Source: JBNLBT01 sp050303435
GTDB lineage: Bacteria; Pseudomonadota; Gammaproteobacteria; Xanthomonadales; Marinicellaceae
Direction: 5' to 3'
DNA: 64,000 nucleotides
NCBI GenBank assembly: GCA_050303435.1
Contig: JBNLBT010000001.1
Coordinates: 62,001 to 126,000, forward strand
The notes under the pieces were generated by a model. The model did no database searches. It saw only the letters and a program-made list of their open reading frames with translations, and was not told the DNA's origin. Below, piece by piece: positions 33,770 through 43,137 of this stretch; position 1 is the stretch's first letter; the number at the start of each line of letters is the position of its first letter. The position numbers and the translations under genes were made by a program.

Positions 33770-33783
33770 TCAACAGTTGTTGA
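33770..33783. promoter_or_regulatory. Candidate TetR operator
   Basis: TCAACA-GT-TGTTGA, a perfect inverted repeat between the divergent TetR and TonB-receptor genes. A third copy of the half-site TCAACA lies eight bases further at 33791-33796. Confidence 0.55.
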
Positions 33784-33883
33784 AATAATATCAACACATG
33801 ATGTAATATATCCGACACTTGTTTAAATTGCGCAGGTTTGACGGTGTCAATGCTCACTCGTTGCGCTTATCTGGGGAGATCAA

Positions 33884-36106
33884 ATGAACAAATCAGTGGC
33901 CAAAAATATGGCCTGTGTCCTGTCGCTGTGTGCCTGTGTACACGCCGCCGGATGGGCGCAGGCGCAAAACGAAATTTCAGTCGATGATGACAGCGATGTG
34001 GTGGCACTCGACGATGTCAAAGTCACCGCGCGCAAGACCGAGGAATCGATACAGGACATCCCGTTGTCGGTGTCGGCTTTCAGCCGTGAAGACATTGAAG
34101 AACTGCAGGGCGATCAGCTGGATTCACTGCAGGGCGCCGTGCCCAACATGAATCTGGTGCAGGGCCGCGGTTCGGCCAGCAGCGCCAACATTTATATTCG
34201 CGGCGTGGGTCAGCCGGACGCCTTGCAAACGTTCGACCCAGGCGTCGGTGTGTACGTGGACGGTGTGTATCTGTCGCGCATTCAGGGGGCCTTGCTCAGT
34301 CTGTATGACGTTGAGCGCATTGAAGTGCTGCGCGGCCCGCAAGGCACGCTGTATGGCAAGAACACCATCGGTGGAGCGATCAATGTGGTGACCCGACAGC
34401 CCGGTGACGTGCTCACCGGTGCCAGTCAGGTGTTGGCCGGCAACTACGGCCGCCTGAATGGCAACGTGTATTTCACCGGCGCCGTCAGCGACCGCACGCG
34501 CGCCAGTTTTTCGGCCCTGTACAACACCAACAACGGTTTTGTCACCGACGCCGGCGGTCAGCATTACAATGACCGCGACAACACCTCGGCGCGCTTGCTG
34601 TTTGACACCGATCTCTCCGAGCGCACCCGGCTCAGGTTTTCTTTTGATTACACCTCGCAGGAGAATGCCCTGACGCTTGGCAATCCGGAAGCGCTGCTGA
34701 TTGCGGTTGACCTGGCCGATTCTTCAGTGATCCCGTTGTTGTTTCCTGACAGCGATGAATTCGATTTTCACAGCGAAACGTCTTTTGCCAATGACGAGAA
34801 CCAGCGCCTGAAACACCTGGGACTCAGTTTCACCGCAGAAACAGAGTTGAACGATCACTGGTCCTTGAAGTCCATCACCGCCTACCGCGAACTGGACTCC
34901 GATTCATTCATCGACATTGATGCCTCGGCGGTCGAACTGGGCGATGTGTTTGTCGGCATCGCACAAGACCAACTGTCGCAGGAATTTCAGTTCAACTACC
35001 AAAACGGTGGCAATTTCAGTGCCGTCATGGGACTGTATTTCATGCAGGAAGACGTGCCATCGCACCAAGAAGCCTACGCCGACGATTTCCTGCTGTTCGG
35101 CGGCGTACCGCTGGATTTTCTGCGCACCATTGACGATGATCTGGAAACCACTTCCTACGCGCTGTTCGCTCAGGGCAACTGGATTTTGACGGATCGCTGG
35201 TCATTGACGGCCGGTGTGCGTTACAGCCACGATTCAAAAGACTACCGGCGCACCACCAGCACCTTCTCAACCGCGGGGCCGTTTCTGGAGGGCACCTTTG
35301 CTTTCGAAGCGAGCGATTCCTGGGACAGCGTGACGCCGCTGTTGTCGGTGCAATACCAGCTTTCTGACGATCACATGCTGTACGCCAGCGCCGCCAAAGG
35401 CTTTAAAAGCGGTGGTTTCAACGGCCGCGCCAATTCGGCGGCGGATGTCAGTGCCTTCGATCCAGAAACCGTGTGGACCTATGAGCTGGGCGGTAAAGCC
35501 ACCCTGCTGGACAACCGTCTGCGGGCCAATTACTCGGTGTTTTTCAGCGATTACTCGGATTTCCAGGCGCGTGTGGCTGAAGACATATCGTCTTTTCCGG
35601 TGATCAACGCAGCGGAACTTGACATCGCCGGCGCGGAACTGGAAATGATGTGGCTGTTCAGTGGCGCCACCAGTCTGAATGTGGCTTTGGGTTATCTTGA
35701 CGCCGAGTACAAATCGTTTTTCGATTTCCGCAACCCCGATCAGGACCGTTCTGATGACGTCCCACCGTTCACGCCGGACTGGACCTTTCGCGTCGGCCTG
35801 TTGCACGAAGTGTATTTGAATGCCGGCGGGCAGCTGACCTTCGGTGTGAGTGCTGCGTACACCGACGACATGTACCTGTCGGTGGACAATCAGGCGGCCT
35901 TGACTCAGGACGATTACTGGCTGTTCAATGCCTGGATGCGTTATGATTTTGCCAACCCGAACTGGTCGTTGACCGTCGGCGGCAAAAATCTGGGCGATGA
36001 AGTGTATAAGGTCGACGCGCAGGAATTTTCCAGCGTCGGCAACATTCAAACGGCTTACTACGGGGATCCGCGCACCTATTACGTGGCCCTGAACCATCGA
36101 TTTTGA
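33884..36106 (+). CDS. TonB-dependent outer-membrane receptor
   Basis: Protein of 740 residues with a signal peptide (to about AQAQ, residue 28). The plug domain (about 45-160) includes the TonB-box-like VKVTARKTEESIQDIPLSVS and the RIEVLRGPQGTLYGKNTIGG motif. A 22-stranded barrel follows and ends in the terminal Phe (NHRF) required for outer-membrane insertion. It resembles receptors from proteobacteria that import diverse organic substrates, not only siderophores. It is the first gene of an apparent operon with a 3-hydroxybutyrate oligomer hydrolase and a dehydrogenase, so import of oligomers or a related compound is a reasonable guess. Confidence 0.92.
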   Translation: MNKSVAKNMACVLSLCACVHAAGWAQAQNEISVDDDSDVVALDDVKVTARKTEESIQDIPLSVSAFSREDIEELQGDQLDSLQGAVPNMNLVQGRGSASSANIYIRGVGQPDALQTFDPGVGVYVDGVYLSRIQGALLSLYDVERIEVLRGPQGTLYGKNTIGGAINVVTRQPGDVLTGASQVLAGNYGRLNGNVYFTGAVSDRTRASFSALYNTNNGFVTDAGGQHYNDRDNTSARLLFDTDLSERTRLRFSFDYTSQENALTLGNPEALLIAVDLADSSVIPLLFPDSDEFDFHSETSFANDENQRLKHLGLSFTAETELNDHWSLKSITAYRELDSDSFIDIDASAVELGDVFVGIAQDQLSQEFQFNYQNGGNFSAVMGLYFMQEDVPSHQEAYADDFLLFGGVPLDFLRTIDDDLETTSYALFAQGNWILTDRWSLTAGVRYSHDSKDYRRTTSTFSTAGPFLEGTFAFEASDSWDSVTPLLSVQYQLSDDHMLYASAAKGFKSGGFNGRANSAADVSAFDPETVWTYELGGKATLLDNRLRANYSVFFSDYSDFQARVAEDISSFPVINAAELDIAGAELEMMWLFSGATSLNVALGYLDAEYKSFFDFRNPDQDRSDDVPPFTPDWTFRVGLLHEVYLNAGGQLTFGVSAAYTDDMYLSVDNQAALTQDDYWLFNAWMRYDFANPNWSLTVGGKNLGDEVYKVDAQEFSSVGNIQTAYYGDPRTYYVALNHRF

Positions 36107-36120
36107 ACTGTGAATTCAAC

Positions 36121-38037
36121 GTGAGGCTTCGCAACAAACACGCACTGATCATTGGATTGGGCTGCGCCGTACTCGGCGCCTGTGCACACCGTGCGCCGGC
36201 GCCGGGTTTTGCTTTTGAAACCCGCTCTGCGCAGACGCTGGATCAACAGGACCTGGTCAGCGACGGGCTGTCGCTGGAGGCGTTGCGCAGTGCATCCGTG
36301 GGTGAAGTGAATGCCCAGGATGCGGCGTCACTGCAACGGGCCGCCTACCACGCGCAGTTCAGAGCCCTGAATGACCTCAGCGATGCCGGAGGCTATGGCC
36401 GGCTGTTCGGCTTGTCCGCGCAGCGCGCGCCGGTGTCCGGACGCGCCCATTGGGTGCAGCGCGTAAGCCCGGCGGGCCTGCGACACACGGTGTTGCTGCA
36501 GGTGCCGGATAAATTCGGGCCAAACGGTGACTGTCTGGTTGTGGTGCCATCGTCGGGTTCCCGACATGTGTTGGGCGGGGTGGCCACGGCCGGCGCCTGG
36601 GCCCTGCAGCGCGGCTGCGCCGTGGTGTACACCGACAAGGGCACCGGCACCGCGGTGCGGGTCGCCAACGATCCGCGCAGACACCACATGCGGGGCGTGT
36701 ACAGCGAAGGCCAGGCGATCGATGCGTACCCCTTCACTGGCAACCAGCCCGACGACGTGCAGGTGGCCATGCAACACGCCAACAGTGGATACGATCCGGC
36801 CCCGCACTGGGGCGAGTTCACGCTGGATGCGGTGCACGTCGCCGAAGAATTGCTGGCGCGTGAAACCGGTGTATCGGGCGATCAATTGAAGGTGCTGGGG
36901 GCCAGCGTGTCCAACGGCGGCGGCGCGCTGTTGCAGGCGCTGGAAATCGATCACGCGCGGCGCATCGACGCCGTTGTCGTGGCTGAACCGCAGGTGCACG
37001 TGGCGTCCGATGCGCTCGCTGGGTTGTGGTTGCAGCAGGGCGCCGAAGCGCCCCAGCCGATGCAATCGTTGCCACTACTGCGTCTGGCCATGTTGTCCGC
37101 CCTGTATGAACCCTGTGCGTCCCTGCACGCGTCATTGGATGCGGCGCCCTTTAAAGCCGCCACGGCTTTGTTGCAAGCAAGCTTTGTCGCGCGTTGTGAG
37201 GCCTTGGCTGAGGCTGGATTGCTCAGCGGAGGCGATGTTCAGGCATTGGCCGCAGACGCATTAAAACAACTTGAACACCATGGGCTGACGCCGCAATCCG
37301 CGAACATGATTCACGTCAATGCGTGGCTCAATCTGGCCGCCGCCATCGGCGTCACTTACACCCACGCGGCATTGGCAGCGAGTGCGCAAGCCGCGCCGTG
37401 CGACACCGGATTTGTGTATTTCAATGCCCAGGGACAGCCTGAAGCCTTGCCCGAGTCGGTGCGAGGCACGCTGTTTGCCCATGGCAGCGGCATTGCGCCG
37501 AGCGCCGGCATACAGCCGGCCGTGCGGGTGGCGGGACAATGGCGCACCTTCGCCCAATTGCCGGCCTTGGGATTGGCCACGCTGCAGTGCCTGCAACGAC
37601 GCATTGAATCGATCGAGACGGAGGATGCGGGTTTGCATGCATCTCAGCGGGACCGGCCGGTGATCTTGTTGCACGGCCGTGCGGATGGCACGGTGCCGGT
37701 GAATCACGCCTCCAGGGCCTACGTGGCGGCGGCACTGCAACACGACCCGGATGGGCCTGTGCGGTATTATGAAATCAGCAACGCGCAGCATTTTGACGCG
37801 TTTTTGGCCTGGCCCGGTTTTTCTCAGGTGTTTGCTCCGATGCACCCGCATTTTGAGCAGGCGCTGGATCTGATGTGGTTGCATCTGACCACCGGCGCGC
37901 CGTTGCCACCGAATCAGTTGTTGCAAGACGTGCCACGTGGATCGCAGCCAATGACACCACAACACCTGGCGAAGATTCAATCCATCCCGGACAAGCCCAT
38001 TGTGTGGCGCAATCGAACTTTAGAGGTGCCGGAATGA
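36121..38037 (+). CDS. 3-hydroxybutyrate oligomer hydrolase, lipoprotein
   Basis: Alpha/beta hydrolase of about 638 residues, of the D-(-)-3-hydroxybutyrate oligomer hydrolase family. It would cut oligomers released from polyhydroxybutyrate into monomers. Likely catalytic residues: Ser in GASVSNGGGALLQ, Asp in LLHGRADGTVPV and His in ISNAQHFDAF. The N-terminus from GTG 36121 (MRLRNKHALIIGLGCAVLGAC) is a lipoprotein signal with lipobox LGAC. A TTG at 36103 would overlap the receptor stop but adds only six residues before the charged start. The stop overlaps the next ATG by four bases. Confidence 0.85.
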   Translation: MRLRNKHALIIGLGCAVLGACAHRAPAPGFAFETRSAQTLDQQDLVSDGLSLEALRSASVGEVNAQDAASLQRAAYHAQFRALNDLSDAGGYGRLFGLSAQRAPVSGRAHWVQRVSPAGLRHTVLLQVPDKFGPNGDCLVVVPSSGSRHVLGGVATAGAWALQRGCAVVYTDKGTGTAVRVANDPRRHHMRGVYSEGQAIDAYPFTGNQPDDVQVAMQHANSGYDPAPHWGEFTLDAVHVAEELLARETGVSGDQLKVLGASVSNGGGALLQALEIDHARRIDAVVVAEPQVHVASDALAGLWLQQGAEAPQPMQSLPLLRLAMLSALYEPCASLHASLDAAPFKAATALLQASFVARCEALAEAGLLSGGDVQALAADALKQLEHHGLTPQSANMIHVNAWLNLAAAIGVTYTHAALAASAQAAPCDTGFVYFNAQGQPEALPESVRGTLFAHGSGIAPSAGIQPAVRVAGQWRTFAQLPALGLATLQCLQRRIESIETEDAGLHASQRDRPVILLHGRADGTVPVNHASRAYVAAALQHDPDGPVRYYEISNAQHFDAFLAWPGFSQVFAPMHPHFEQALDLMWLHLTTGAPLPPNQLLQDVPRGSQPMTPQHLAKIQSIPDKPIVWRNRTLEVPE

Positions 38038-38807
38038 AGTCTGAAAGCTCTGTGATGCTGATCACCGGGGCCGGCAGTGGCATCGGCCAGGGGCTGGTGC
38101 AACACTTCGCAGCCAATGGCCATCACGTGCTGGTCAGCGATGTCGACGGCGACGCGGCCGAACGCACCGCGGCCGCGGTGCGGGCGGATGGTCACAGCGC
38201 CGAAGCGCTGCGTCTGGATGTCATCTCAGAGCGCGATCTGGACGCATTGCGCAGCCGCTGCGAGGTGCAGCCCATCGATGTGCTGGTCAACAACGCCGGC
38301 CGACAATATGTCAAACCGCTGGATGAATTTCCCATCGATGCCTGGCGCGCGGTGTGTGACAGCATACTGTTTGGCAGCGCCATGTGCACCCGGGCGGTGT
38401 TGCCGCAAATGAAAGCGCGCAATCGCGGGCGCATCATCAACATCGGCTCGGTGCATTCACTGGTGGCCTCGGCCTACAAAAGCGCCTACGTCGCCGCCAA
38501 ACACGGCTTGATCGGGTTGTCCCGCACCGTGGCATTGGAGGTGGCAGATTTTGACATCACCATCAACACCGTGTGTCCGGCTTATGTGGACACACCGATG
38601 GTGCGCAACCAGATCGCCCAGCAGGCCAAAGCCCACGGCATATCCGAAGCGCAGGTGGTGAATGAAATCATGCTGCGGCATGTGCCGCGCAAACGCTTCA
38701 TTGGATTGGACGAGCTGGCCGCTGCGGTGGCGTTTTTTATCGCACCGGAGGCGCGCAACATCACTGCACAAGCACTCAGCATTGATTGCGGCTGGACCGC
38801 ACAATAA
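38034..38807 (+). CDS. bdhA: 3-hydroxybutyrate dehydrogenase (short-chain dehydrogenase)
   Basis: NAD-dependent SDR enzyme of 257 residues. The cofactor loop is TGAGSGIG (about residues 12-19), the structural motif NNAG is present, catalytic Ser is in NIGSVHSLVAS, and the YxxxK pair is in YKSAYVAAKHG. The segment VCPAYVDTPMV and the C-terminal IDCGWTAQ fit bacterial D-3-hydroxybutyrate dehydrogenases. It would oxidise the monomer freed by the upstream hydrolase to acetoacetate. The ATGA overlap with that gene indicates coupling. A terminator follows directly. Confidence 0.88.
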   Translation: MKSESSVMLITGAGSGIGQGLVQHFAANGHHVLVSDVDGDAAERTAAAVRADGHSAEALRLDVISERDLDALRSRCEVQPIDVLVNNAGRQYVKPLDEFPIDAWRAVCDSILFGSAMCTRAVLPQMKARNRGRIINIGSVHSLVASAYKSAYVAAKHGLIGLSRTVALEVADFDITINTVCPAYVDTPMVRNQIAQQAKAHGISEAQVVNEIMLRHVPRKRFIGLDELAAAVAFFIAPEARNITAQALSIDCGWTAQ

Positions 38808-38810
38808 TTA

Positions 38811-38847
38811 AAAAAAAGGGGCGATCACGTGTGCGATCACCCCTTTG
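38811..38847. terminator. Bidirectional intrinsic terminator
   Basis: AAAGGGG pairs with CCCCTTT; the inner part is a GATC-centred stem with two mismatches. A-rich sequence on the left and T's on the right allow use by both bdhA (plus) and the convergent fadE (minus). Confidence 0.75.
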
Positions 38848-38864
38848 TCATCCCTCAACTGCCT

Positions 38865-41330
38865 TCAGGCGACTTTGGATTTGTCTTTCGGCAGGTGTGC
38901 TGTGCGATCAAACGCGTCGTGTGGGAAATCATCCACTGAAATGACCTCAAACACTTCTTTGCGCACTTTCTGCAACAGGTTGTACTCTTTCTTGCTGACC
39001 ACGGATTTCTCCAGCGCCTGCTTCAATTGCTCGGCTGGGTCAATGGCGTCGATCTCGCCGGACTTGAGGGCTTTGAGGATGCGCCTCTCCAGCGGTTCGG
39101 TGTCAATCACGCGTGCCAGCACTTTGTTCATTTGCGCCACTTTATTGTGTGGGCTGTCCTGTTTGTCGATGCCGTCGGTGAGTCGCTGGCGCGCTTCATT
39201 GGGGCTCAACAGCAGGGTGGCCACTTTGTGGCCCAGGCGGTCGCCGGGTGGCAATTCATGGGTGCCCAGAGGGAAAATCACGCGACGCAGAACCACACCG
39301 ATGGCTTTGCTCGGGTAGTTGTAGGACAGCAGCTTCAAGGCCTGTTCAATCTGATAAAAGTGATGGTGCAGGGCCCAGGCGACGATGGGCTGGTCGCTGG
39401 CGTGACTGCCCTGGTCGCGGTAGCGTTTGAGCACCGCGGATGCCATGTACAAATGGCTCAGCACGTCGCCGAGACGGGCCGAGGTTTTTTCGCGCTTTTT
39501 CAGTGACCCGCCCAAGCTCAGCATGGAAACATCGGCGGCAAAGCCAAAGGCCGCGCTGTAACGGGTGATGCGTGCATAAAACTGGCGGGCAAATTTGTCG
39601 CCGGTGTTGCGGCCGAAACGCCAGGTGCCCAGCCCCATAAAAAATGATCGCACCGCGTTGCTGAACGAATAGCCGATGTGACGGAACAGCAAATCGTCGA
39701 ATTTTTCCAGCGCCTCTGCGCGGTCTGGCAGATTGGCCGCTTGCATTTCTTTCAGTACATAGGGGTGACAGCGAATCGCGCCTTGTCCGAATATCATCAT
39801 GCTGCGGGTCAGAATATTGGCGCCTTCAACGGTGATCCAGATTGGAATGCCCATCCAGGCTCGGCCGAGGTAATTGCGCGGCCCCATAATGATGCCCTTG
39901 CCGCCGTGAATGTCCATAGAATCGGCGATGATCTGGCGACACATGTCGGTGGTGTGCATCTTGGCGATGGCCGATGGCACCGCGGGGCGTTCACCGCGAT
40001 CGACTGCCAGCGCGGTCATGGTCGACACCGCGCCGCAGCTGTAGGTCATGCCGGCGATGCGGCACAGCGCTTCCTCGATGCCCTCAAAGCGACCGATCGG
40101 TAAATTGAATTGTTTGCGAATGCGCGCGTAGGCGCCGGTGGCAAAGGCCACCGCCTTGGCGCCGCCGGTGGAGCTGGATGGCAAGGATATGGCGCGCCCG
40201 ACCGACAGGCATTCAACCAGCATGCGCCAGCCGTGTCCAATCATTTTCTCACCGCCAATGATGTAATCCATGGGGATGATCACATCTTTTCCACGCACCG
40301 GACCGTTCATAAACATGACGTCCAGAGGCAAATGACGTCGACCTGTGTCCATGCCCTTGGTGTCCTTGGGGATCAATGCCAGGGTGATGCCCAAGTGTTT
40401 TTTGTCGCCCAGCAATCCCTCCGGATCGGTCATCTGGAAGGCCAGGCCGACCACCGTGGCCACCGGCGCCAGGGTGATGTAGCGTTTGTCGAAATTCAGT
40501 CGCACACACAGCTGCTCATTGCCATTGAATTTGTGTTTGCACACCACGCCGGTGTCGGGAATGGATGTGGCGTCCGATCCTGCGCTGGGAGCGGTCAGGG
40601 CAAAGCAGGGAATTTCCTTACCAGCCGACAAGCGCGTCAGATAATGGTCTTTCTGCTCTTCGGTGCCGTAGTGCAACAGCAGTTCGGCCGGTCCCAGTGA
40701 ATTTGGCACCGCAACGGTGGCGCCGGCCACTGTGCTGCGCGAGGCGAGCTTCTGCAGCACCGCTGAATGGGCCAATGCGGAAAATTCAAGACCGCCATAG
40801 CGTTTGGGAATGATCATGGCAAAAAACTTGTTTTTCATCATGAAATCCCACACCGCTTTGGGCATGTCGCCTTTTTCGTGATTGATGGTGTGCTCATCCA
40901 GCATGGCACACAGTTCGGACACCGGCCCCTCAAGAAAATCTTTTTCTTCGCTGCTCAATTCCGGTTTGTTCAGTGCGTGTAGCTTGCGGTAGTCCGGCTT
41001 GCCACTGAACAGTTCGCCGTCCCAGCCCACCGTGCCGGCTTCCAATGCCACCCGTTCGGTTTCAGAAATGTTGGGCAGTGATTTCTTGTAAAACTGCATG
41101 AATGAGCGACTCAAGTATTGTTGTCGAATGCCGGGCACATTCAGTGCCACTGCCGGAATCAAAAACAGCGTCGAAATGAGCAGGCTGGCCAGCCAGCCGC
41201 TGTCGAAAAACACCATGCACCCCAACAAAACCGCCGCAGTCAATGCGGTCCATGCTTTTAATGACAGCCTCAGATAGGCGGACAAAAGGGTGGTGATCAA
41301 CAGCATCAGGAATAACATCATAAAGCCCAT
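38865..41330 (-). CDS. fadE: Acyl-CoA dehydrogenase FadE
   Basis: First enzyme of fatty-acid beta-oxidation, 821 residues, the size of gammaproteobacterial FadE. Two to three N-terminal membrane helices (about 1-60) precede the acyl-CoA dehydrogenase body: IIPKRYGGLEFSALAHS, CFALTAPSAGSDATSIPD, IHGGKGIIMGPRNYLGRAW, and a C-terminal DUF1974-like extension. I chose ATG 41330; the frame could open earlier but without homologous sequence. It is divergent from a TetR gene, with two palindromes in the shared region. Confidence 0.95.
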   Translation of the reverse strand: MGFMMLFLMLLITTLLSAYLRLSLKAWTALTAAVLLGCMVFFDSGWLASLLISTLFLIPAVALNVPGIRQQYLSRSFMQFYKKSLPNISETERVALEAGTVGWDGELFSGKPDYRKLHALNKPELSSEEKDFLEGPVSELCAMLDEHTINHEKGDMPKAVWDFMMKNKFFAMIIPKRYGGLEFSALAHSAVLQKLASRSTVAGATVAVPNSLGPAELLLHYGTEEQKDHYLTRLSAGKEIPCFALTAPSAGSDATSIPDTGVVCKHKFNGNEQLCVRLNFDKRYITLAPVATVVGLAFQMTDPEGLLGDKKHLGITLALIPKDTKGMDTGRRHLPLDVMFMNGPVRGKDVIIPMDYIIGGEKMIGHGWRMLVECLSVGRAISLPSSSTGGAKAVAFATGAYARIRKQFNLPIGRFEGIEEALCRIAGMTYSCGAVSTMTALAVDRGERPAVPSAIAKMHTTDMCRQIIADSMDIHGGKGIIMGPRNYLGRAWMGIPIWITVEGANILTRSMMIFGQGAIRCHPYVLKEMQAANLPDRAEALEKFDDLLFRHIGYSFSNAVRSFFMGLGTWRFGRNTGDKFARQFYARITRYSAAFGFAADVSMLSLGGSLKKREKTSARLGDVLSHLYMASAVLKRYRDQGSHASDQPIVAWALHHHFYQIEQALKLLSYNYPSKAIGVVLRRVIFPLGTHELPPGDRLGHKVATLLLSPNEARQRLTDGIDKQDSPHNKVAQMNKVLARVIDTEPLERRILKALKSGEIDAIDPAEQLKQALEKSVVSKKEYNLLQKVRKEVFEVISVDDFPHDAFDRTAHLPKDKSKVA

Positions 41331-41356
41331 CTTGGTGGTCTCGCTTGAAAAGTTGA

Positions 41357-41372
41357 CATACTCCACAGTATG
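41357..41372. promoter_or_regulatory. Palindrome 1 between fadE and its TetR neighbour
   Basis: CATACT-CCAC-AGTATG, a perfect inverted repeat. It overlaps TTGACA (41353-41358) and precedes TATAAA (41374-41379; spacing 15) facing the TetR gene, so a bound repressor would cover that promoter. Confidence 0.6.
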
Positions 41373-41394
41373 GTATAAAAATGAAACCCTGTCA

Positions 41395-41408
41395 ATACGC
41401 AAGCGTAT
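41395..41408. promoter_or_regulatory. Palindrome 2 between fadE and its TetR neighbour
   Basis: ATACGC-AA-GCGTAT, a perfect inverted repeat 22 bases from the first. It shares the ATAC/GTAT outer bases with palindrome 1, which suggests two sites for the same dimer. Confidence 0.6.
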
Positions 41409-41469
41409 GGATCATGTCTGGACAATATTTGTATAGTCAAACAACCGGCATTTATAGTTAAATGAAACC

Positions 41470-42036
41470 ATGAAAAACAGCGCAAAAAAGAAGTCACTGA
41501 ATCCGGCCGACTGGGAGCGTGCCACATTGCATGTGATCGCCCATGAAGGCGTAGGTGCGGTGGCCATTGAACCCTTGGCGCGCAAGCTGGGTGTCACGAA
41601 AGGCAGTTTTTACTGGCATTTCAACAACCGCATGGACTTGATCAATGCCGCTCTGCGGCGCTGGCGAGAAGGCGACCGGGCGATCATTCGTGAGCGCATT
41701 TTGCACATCAAGGACCCAACTGAACGCCTCAAAGCGTGGTTCAAGCTGAGCGCTGAACCGTGGCCCTCGCATCAGATTTATTCGACTTTACTCGCCGATC
41801 GCCAGCACCCGGATGTGGCGAGGGTACTTAAAGCGGTCACAGTGGATCGTCTGACTTTATTGAAACAATCCTACATCGACATTGGTTTTGATGAATCCGC
41901 GGCCCGGCATCAGGCCTTGTTGGCTTATTCTGTGTATGTGGGGTATTTGCACATGGCCAGAACCCTGCACGGCGATCTGCAAAACGCTCAATCCATTGAA
42001 GCGTACGCCGAGTACGTGTGCAATCAACTGATGTGA
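41470..42036 (+). CDS. TetR-family regulator next to fadE
   Basis: Regulator of 188 residues. Helix-turn-helix at about residues 30-58 (IEPLARKLGVTKGSFYWHFNNRM). The C-terminal domain is the TetR ligand-binding part. Divergent from fadE with two palindromic sites between, so it probably controls fadE and itself in response to an acyl-CoA or similar ligand. It is unrelated in sequence to the TetR at 33.1 kb. Confidence 0.85.
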   Translation: MKNSAKKKSLNPADWERATLHVIAHEGVGAVAIEPLARKLGVTKGSFYWHFNNRMDLINAALRRWREGDRAIIRERILHIKDPTERLKAWFKLSAEPWPSHQIYSTLLADRQHPDVARVLKAVTVDRLTLLKQSYIDIGFDESAARHQALLAYSVYVGYLHMARTLHGDLQNAQSIEAYAEYVCNQLM

Positions 42037-42152
42037 CCCGTCAGAACGGTGTGTGAATGCGTCGAGTGGGTGTGTATAGGAGGCCAAATAAATCGTTGTG
42101 GAATGCTGGTATCTTTGCTATTATCGGAAGCAAATAATAATAAATAGATCTA

Positions 42153-43064
42153 ATGTCCATGCGTGCAATTACAATCCTTGCGATGTATTTAATTGCTGGC
42201 CAGGCGACTGCCGGGCCCATGGCTTACTCTGTTGCATCCGATAATTTCACTGATTTTGAAGACCACCTTGTGGAAATCGACCTGGCCACAGGCGAATTCA
42301 CATCGCGCGGTTCGCTCTCGCTGTCTTACAGTGACATTGAAGGGCTGGCCCTGGCGCCGGATGGCAAATTGTATGGCGCCGATGACGCCACCAAAACACT
42401 GATTCGCTTGTTGCCAGAGGCGGAGACCGCGTTCTCGGTCAGTGGCGGGGATCAAAATCTGGGTTTGCCGACCAGTCCGCAAAACTTTGGCATGACCTTT
42501 GCCTGCGACGAACAGTTGTATCTGGTGGCCAAATTCACCGAACAGCTGTACCGCGTGAACACAACTTCAGGTCTGGCCACGCCGATCGGTTCAACCGGTC
42601 AGCAATTCACCGCCCTGGCTGCCTGGGGTGATTCACTGTATTCGGTCGATCTGTCTGAAAACACGCTGTACCAAATCAATCCACAGAATGCCTCAACAAC
42701 AGCAATCGGTAAGCTGGGTGGACTGGGAGGAGGTCAAATCGATTTCACCGAAGCCGACACCGGTCTGTCTTTCGATGCCAATGGCCAGTTGTGGATGGTC
42801 ATGGATTTGCGTGAAGTGGATCCCTTGAATCCGCCGCCCAGTCGAATCTTCACAGTCAGTCTGAACACAGGCATTGCACAATTGGTCTCGGAATCGCTGG
42901 TGGGCCTTGAAAGTCTTGCCATTGCACCGCCGGGCGGCTGCGGCACGACTGGCGTCCCCCAGCCGCTGTCGATTCCCACATTGAACCCCGTTTCATTGGC
43001 GCTTCTCGGTGTTTTGATGCTGATGTTGTTGCACCGCCACAGACGTCGATTGTTTGTCGGTTAA
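42153..43064 (+). CDS. Secreted protein with IPTL-CTERM sorting signal
   Basis: Protein of 303 residues. It starts with a signal peptide (ILAMYLIAGQATAGP) and has a repeat-rich beta-propeller-like body (GLALAPDGKLYGADDATKTL; SFDANGQLWMVMD). The C-terminal signal is IPTLNPVSLALLGVLMLMLL followed by the basic HRHRRR tail. That tripartite end (IPTL motif, helix, Arg cluster) is what exosortase H recognises, and a solo exosortase H is encoded at 1749-2306. The body resembles proteins that bind or enclose small ligands; no catalytic motif is seen. Two close ATGs (42153, 42159) are possible starts. Confidence 0.8.
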   Translation: MSMRAITILAMYLIAGQATAGPMAYSVASDNFTDFEDHLVEIDLATGEFTSRGSLSLSYSDIEGLALAPDGKLYGADDATKTLIRLLPEAETAFSVSGGDQNLGLPTSPQNFGMTFACDEQLYLVAKFTEQLYRVNTTSGLATPIGSTGQQFTALAAWGDSLYSVDLSENTLYQINPQNASTTAIGKLGGLGGGQIDFTEADTGLSFDANGQLWMVMDLREVDPLNPPPSRIFTVSLNTGIAQLVSESLVGLESLAIAPPGGCGTTGVPQPLSIPTLNPVSLALLGVLMLMLLHRHRRRLFVG

Positions 43065-43097
43065 CACAATTCCACCGTAGCCGTCGGCAAAAATAGT

Positions 43098-43103
43098 TAT
43101 AAT
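43098..43103 (+). promoter_or_regulatory. Candidate -10 of the tat operon
   Basis: TATAAT 35 bases before tatA. No good -35. Confidence 0.4.
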
Positions 43104-43137
43104 ACCTGTTTAACCATCAATCACCCGGAGACAAGAC

